Assembly: GCA_963740455.1 (NCBI GenBank)
Contig: CAVUEF010000007.1
Span: 496,001 to 560,000 of the forward strand
DNA length: 64,000 bases
Reading direction: 5' to 3'
DNA from: Paucibacter sp963740455
GTDB taxonomy: Bacteria; Pseudomonadota; Gammaproteobacteria; Burkholderiales; Burkholderiaceae_C
In this document: piece by piece, positions 61,701 to 64,000 of the stretch
Layout of the letters: the number at the start of each line of letters is the position of its first letter
How positions within the stretch are numbered: position 1 is the stretch's first letter
Notes under the pieces: model-generated
Database searches by the model: none
What the model saw: the letters and a program-made list of their open reading frames with translations, nothing else
Told to the model about the DNA's origin: nothing
Program-made: the position numbers and the translations under genes

Positions 61701-62043
61701 GATCCAGGAAGAGAGCATGCATTACGAGATGCTCAAGCACACCGGCGAATACCCGATAGTCGGCGTCAACACCTTCCGCAATCCGCATGGCGATGCTACG
61801 CCCGACACGCTGGAGCTGGCCCGCTCGACCGAGGAAGAAAAGCAGTCGCAGCTCAATCGCCTGAATGAGTTCCACGCGCGCCATGCCGCGCAATCGGGCC
61901 CTATGCTCAAGCAGCTGCAGCAAGCGGTGATGGACAACGCCAATGTCTTCGAGGTGCTGATGCAGGCGGTGCGCGTGTGCTCGCTGGGTCAGATCACGAC
62001 GGCCTTGTTCGAGGTGGGCGGCCAGTACCGGCGCAGCATGTGA
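58750..62043 (+). CDS. icmF: IcmF, fused isobutyryl-CoA mutase with G-protein chaperone
   Basis: 1097 residues from the ATG at 58750 (GGAGA seven bases upstream). Order: B12-binding domain (1-150) with FDGHDAA (His32 as cobalt ligand), SYQGGH and FGGGGGV; MeaB-like GTPase domain (about 200-420) with P-loop TGTGGAGKSS (211-220); linker; then the TIM-barrel mutase domain (about 560-1097) with GSFPYTAGTF and SGYHIAEAGANPISQLAFTLSNG. The Phe in SFPYTAG is the residue that marks isobutyryl- rather than methylmalonyl-CoA mutases. It interconverts isobutyryl-CoA and n-butyryl-CoA, and in known IcmF also isovaleryl- and pivalyl-CoA. Confidence 0.95.
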   Translation: MTDLSAEFKALANYRPTHKVRFVTAASLFDGHDAAINIMRRILQSMGAEVIHLGHNRSVDEVVTAALQEDAQGIAISSYQGGHVEYFKYMVDLLRSRGGERIQVFGGGGGVIVPSEIKQLQAYGVARIYSPEDGQRMGLAGMIGEMVMRCDQDFSVYAPKEIAAIQGHTEAHWRALAQLITALEGGKVSDAFKAELHALAKGLKVPVLGITGTGGAGKSSLTDELIRRLRLDQDDALRVAVISIDPSRRKSGGALLGDRIRMNAINPWTKEQMVFMRSLATRDYGSEISPALPEVVAACRVAGFDLVIVETSGIGQGDAAIVPHVDVPIYVMTPEFGAASQLEKIDMLDFAEFVAINKFDRKGALDALRDVAKQVQRNREAFGVKPESMPVYGTMASRFNDDGVTALYQALKTRLNELGLRLKAGRLQQVATRHSTHQVPIVPGARVRYLADIADTVRGYKGRALQQARLAREIQQLRESARMLFEDDASRDGAKNTVLKLADQRDARFDPAAKKLLAMWPDMQKAYAGDEYVVKIRDKEIRTALTTLSLSGTRIRKVALPGFEDHGEILKWLMLDNVPGSFPYTAGTFAFKREGEDPTRMFAGEGDAFRTNTRFKLLSAGQPAKRLSTAFDSVTLYGNDPALRPDIYGKVGNSGVSIATLDDMKVLYGGFDLCHPGTSVSMTINGPAPTILAMFMNTAIDQQTTKFRRDNGREPTDDETQKISAWVKENVRGTVQADILKEDQGQNTCIFSTEFSLKVMGDIAEYFVHHRVRNFYSVSISGYHIAEAGANPISQLAFTLSNGFTFVEAYLARGMHIDDFAPNLSFFFSNGMDPEYTVLGRVARRIWSVAMRDRYGANERSQKLKYHVQTSGRSLHAQEIQFNDIRTTLQALIAVYDNCNSLHTNAFDEAITTPTEDSVRRAMAIQLIINREWGLAKNENPSQGTFIIEELTDLVEEAVLQEFEKIAERGGVLGAMETGYQRSKIQEESMHYEMLKHTGEYPIVGVNTFRNPHGDATPDTLELARSTEEEKQSQLNRLNEFHARHAAQSGPMLKQLQQAVMDNANVFEVLMQAVRVCSLGQITTALFEVGGQYRRSM

Positions 62044-62073
62044 ACGCGGTGGATACGCGCGGGCAGCGTCCGG

Positions 62074-63159
62074 TCAAAGCCGGTGCGTGCGGTCGCCTTG
62101 CGCAAAGCCCAGCGCATCGAGCTCGATGCCGCGCGCCAAGCCGATCACCTTGAAGAGCTCGCCCATCTCGTGTTCGGCCAGCAGCTTCTGCGCGTTCGAG
62201 GTGGTGCGGTAGTCGGCGCCTTCCATCATGTCGAGCAGGCCGCAGTTGAGCAGAAAGCGCCCCTGCGAGGTGTAGCCCAACACTTCTAGCCCGGCCTCCT
62301 GGGCCGCCACCGCGATGCCGGTGAAGTTGATGTGCGCGGTGATGTCTTTCAGTCCCACATCGCTGAGCGGGTCCATATCGCTGCGGTGCGCGCGGTGGCA
62401 CATCAAGGTGCCGCCCAGGCGCTGCGGGTGGTAGAACTCGGTCTCGGGGAAACCATAGTCGAGCAAGAACACCGCGCCGCGCGACAGTCGCTCGCCCAAG
62501 GTGCGCACAAAGGCTTCGGCTTGGGGGTGGATTTCGATCACGCTTCCGGCAACGAAGCTGCCTTGCACCGGCGGGCGCAACGGCGTCGGCCGGTCGATCC
62601 AGGCAAAGCCCAGTGGCGTGGCGCCGACACCGCGCTCGAACCATTGGCTGCGGTCCCAGTGCAGCAATTGCACTGGCATGGCGTCGAGCACCTCGTTGCC
62701 GACCACCACGCCGGTCATCTGCTCGGGCAAGCGGCTCGCCCAGCGGACTTTGTCGCCAAAGCGCGCCAGGCGCTGCGCCTGGCGCTCGCTCAGACTCTCC
62801 GAGACATCGACGATGGTGTAGCTGGCCACACGCTCGCCCAAGGCATCGAGCAACTGCTCGGCCAGTGCGCCTGAGCCGGCACCGAACTCCCAGACCGCGG
62901 CGCTGGCACTGCTGTCGAGCGCCTGCGCCACCTGCCGCGCCAGCGCCTGCCCGAACAGCGCAGATAGTTCGGGCGCGGTGACGAAATCGCTCCCGCCCTC
63001 GGGCATCAGACCGAACTTGGGGCTGGCATTGGCGTAGTAGCCCAGGCCCGGCTCATACAGCGCCATCGTCATGAACTCGTCAAACGGCAGCCAGCCATCG
63101 GCGCGTTCAATGCGCTGGCGCATCAGCGTGACCAGGGGCGAAGGGTCAAGCGCTGTCAT
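62074..63159 (-). CDS. MidA/NDUFAF7-type SAM-dependent methyltransferase
   Basis: 361 residues. The SAM motif is WEFGAGSGALAEQLLDAL. The family blocks LPFDEFMTMALYEPGLGYY, DFVTAPELSALFGQALARQVAQAL, VGNEVLDAMPVQLLHWD and LLDYGFPETEFYHPQRLGGTLMCHRAHRSDMDPLSDVGLKDITAHINF fit PF02636. The mitochondrial homologue methylates an arginine of complex I subunit NDUFS2; the bacterial target is not known. Its ATG lies one base after the stop of the upstream EAL gene, so the two are co-transcribed. It converges with icmF. Confidence 0.9.
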   Translation of the reverse strand: MTALDPSPLVTLMRQRIERADGWLPFDEFMTMALYEPGLGYYANASPKFGLMPEGGSDFVTAPELSALFGQALARQVAQALDSSASAAVWEFGAGSGALAEQLLDALGERVASYTIVDVSESLSERQAQRLARFGDKVRWASRLPEQMTGVVVGNEVLDAMPVQLLHWDRSQWFERGVGATPLGFAWIDRPTPLRPPVQGSFVAGSVIEIHPQAEAFVRTLGERLSRGAVFLLDYGFPETEFYHPQRLGGTLMCHRAHRSDMDPLSDVGLKDITAHINFTGIAVAAQEAGLEVLGYTSQGRFLLNCGLLDMMEGADYRTTSNAQKLLAEHEMGELFKVIGLARGIELDALGFAQGDRTHRL

Positions 63160-63160
63160 T

Positions 63161-64000
63161 TCAAGGGAAGGCCCGCGCGGGCCTGCGCACCACCCAGGAT
63201 TCGAATTCGAACTCGGGCAAGGGTCCGCCGATCGCCAGCCCCTGCATTTGCTGACAGCCCCAGGAAGACAGCAGGTCTTGCTGGGCGCGGTTCTGCACGC
63301 CCTCGGCGATCACGGTAAAGCCCAGACCTCGGGCCATTTGCACAATCGCTCGCGAGATCGCCACGGCGCCTTGGTCACCCGGCAGGGCCTCGACAAATTG
63401 CCGGTCCACCTTGAGCTTGTCGATGGGCAGTTGGGTCAGGTGGCTGAGCAAGGTGTAGCCGGTGCCGAAATCGTCCACCGAAATATGCAGCCCCAGCGCC
63501 CTGAGCTCGTTGAGCGTCTGCTGCATCATCGGCACGTCGTCCATCAGCATGCGCTCGGTCAACTCGAGCTCCAGCCAATTTCCCGGCACGTCTTCGTCGC
63601 GCAGAATCTTCGCCACCGATGCCGCGAAACCGTCGAGCCGGAACTGCATGCTCGACAGATTGACCGCGATGGGCACTTCCGCCAGCCCGCTCTCGTGCCA
63701 GCGCTTGGCACAGCGCGCCGCCTCGCGCAGCACCCACTCGCCGATGGGCAGCATCAAGCGGTGCTGCTCGGCCACGCCGATAAAGGCGTCGGGGCTGAGC
63801 AACCCGCGCGTCGGGTGCTGCCAGCGAATCAAGGCCTCGGCACCGACCAGCCTGCCGTCCGAGATGTTCACCTGCGGTTGGAAGTGCAGGACGAATTCCT
63901 GCTTGGCGATGGCATGCGCGAGCTGGCTTTCGAGCACCAGATCGTCAAACGCCGTGGCGGCCGTGCTCATGTCGAAGAACTGATAGGTGGCGCGGCCCCT
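63161..64000 (-). CDS. EAL-domain c-di-GMP phosphodiesterase, C-terminal part (5' end outside window)
   Basis: The frame is open to the right edge; about 279 codons are visible. The EAL domain has the signature EAL in GAEALIRWQHP, NLSSMQF, the Glu-containing ELELTERML, DDFGTGYTLLSHL, the Lys-Asp of DKLKVDRQFVEAL and AEGVQ, all expected of an active phosphodiesterase. The residues before it (ATYQFFDMST) look like the end of a GGDEF domain, so this is probably a GGDEF-EAL hybrid. It would lower c-di-GMP, opposite to the cyclase at 671-1621. The midA-type gene follows after one base. Confidence 0.88.
   Translation of the reverse strand, partial: RGRATYQFFDMSTAATAFDDLVLESQLAHAIAKQEFVLHFQPQVNISDGRLVGAEALIRWQHPTRGLLSPDAFIGVAEQHRLMLPIGEWVLREAARCAKRWHESGLAEVPIAVNLSSMQFRLDGFAASVAKILRDEDVPGNWLELELTERMLMDDVPMMQQTLNELRALGLHISVDDFGTGYTLLSHLTQLPIDKLKVDRQFVEALPGDQGAVAISRAIVQMARGLGFTVIAEGVQNRAQQDLLSSWGCQQMQGLAIGGPLPEFEFESWVVRRPARAFP

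Noticed and set aside
1..64000. CRISPR arrays, prophage, insertion sequences, rRNA or tRNA genes
   Set aside because: No spaced direct repeats, transposase, integrase or phage structural genes, and no conserved RNA gene sequence were seen.

Overview
This 64 kb window is ordinary, dense chromosome from a GC-rich Gram-negative bacterium. The gene set (an Omp32-like porin, a CIRCE-controlled groESL, a polyhydroxyalkanoate-system protein, two DUF1631 proteins, a fused LivM-LivG subunit and IcmF) points to Betaproteobacteria, order Burkholderiales, probably near Comamonadaceae or the Leptothrix/Thiomonas group. That placement is inference from gene families, not from a marker-gene tree. I see no prophage, insertion sequence, CRISPR array, tRNA or rRNA. 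Both ends cut genes: a PaaI-type thioesterase on the left and an EAL-domain protein on the right.

Layout. 0-12 kb: thioesterase end, a response-regulator diguanylate cyclase, a REP-doublet-like repeat, ycaO, a small acyl-CoA-binding protein, a translationally coupled minus-strand trio (molybdopterin oxidoreductase, zinc aminopeptidase lipoprotein, PHA-system protein), then a plus-strand run of a branched-chain-type binding protein, M20 hydrolase, DUF2817 and DUF1415 proteins. 12-17 kb: feoAB with a small Cys-rich partner and a Fur box, then groESL with overlapping sigma-32/sigma-70 promoter elements and a CIRCE operator. 17-23.7 kb: DUF1631 protein, slyX, msrPQ, cytochrome c4, engB and an alpha/beta hydrolase. 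23.7-36 kb: a PlpD-like patatin/beta-barrel protein, a pteridine reductase-folB pair, ttcA, a DUF4136 lipoprotein, glmU, porin, coq7, osmC family, ilvA with a possible attenuator leader, and a CobT homologue.

36-47.3 kb holds a type II secretion locus: gspC divergent from gspGHIJKLMNDEF. As given, gspD and gspF each carry a single-base frameshift. The gspD one runs the open frame into gspE. 47.3-52 kb: an enoyl-CoA hydratase divergent from livH-livMG-livF across a TetR-type palindrome. 52-55.3 kb: yajC-secD-secF. 55.4-64 kb: second DUF1631 protein, coaX, icmF behind a perfect 20-bp palindrome that looks like a LiuR site, a MidA-type methyltransferase and the EAL protein.

Themes. Branched-chain amino acid and acyl-CoA metabolism recurs (ilvA, liv transporter, enoyl-CoA hydratase, IcmF, acyl-CoA-binding protein). 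Cell-envelope export is the second theme (T2SS, Sec accessory proteins, PlpD-like protein, porin). Cyclic-di-GMP enzymes sit at both ends. The observations most worth a second look are the paired frameshifts in the T2SS operon, the two DUF1631 paralogues, the REP-doublet repeat, the orphan leader before ilvA and the structured groES-groEL spacer.
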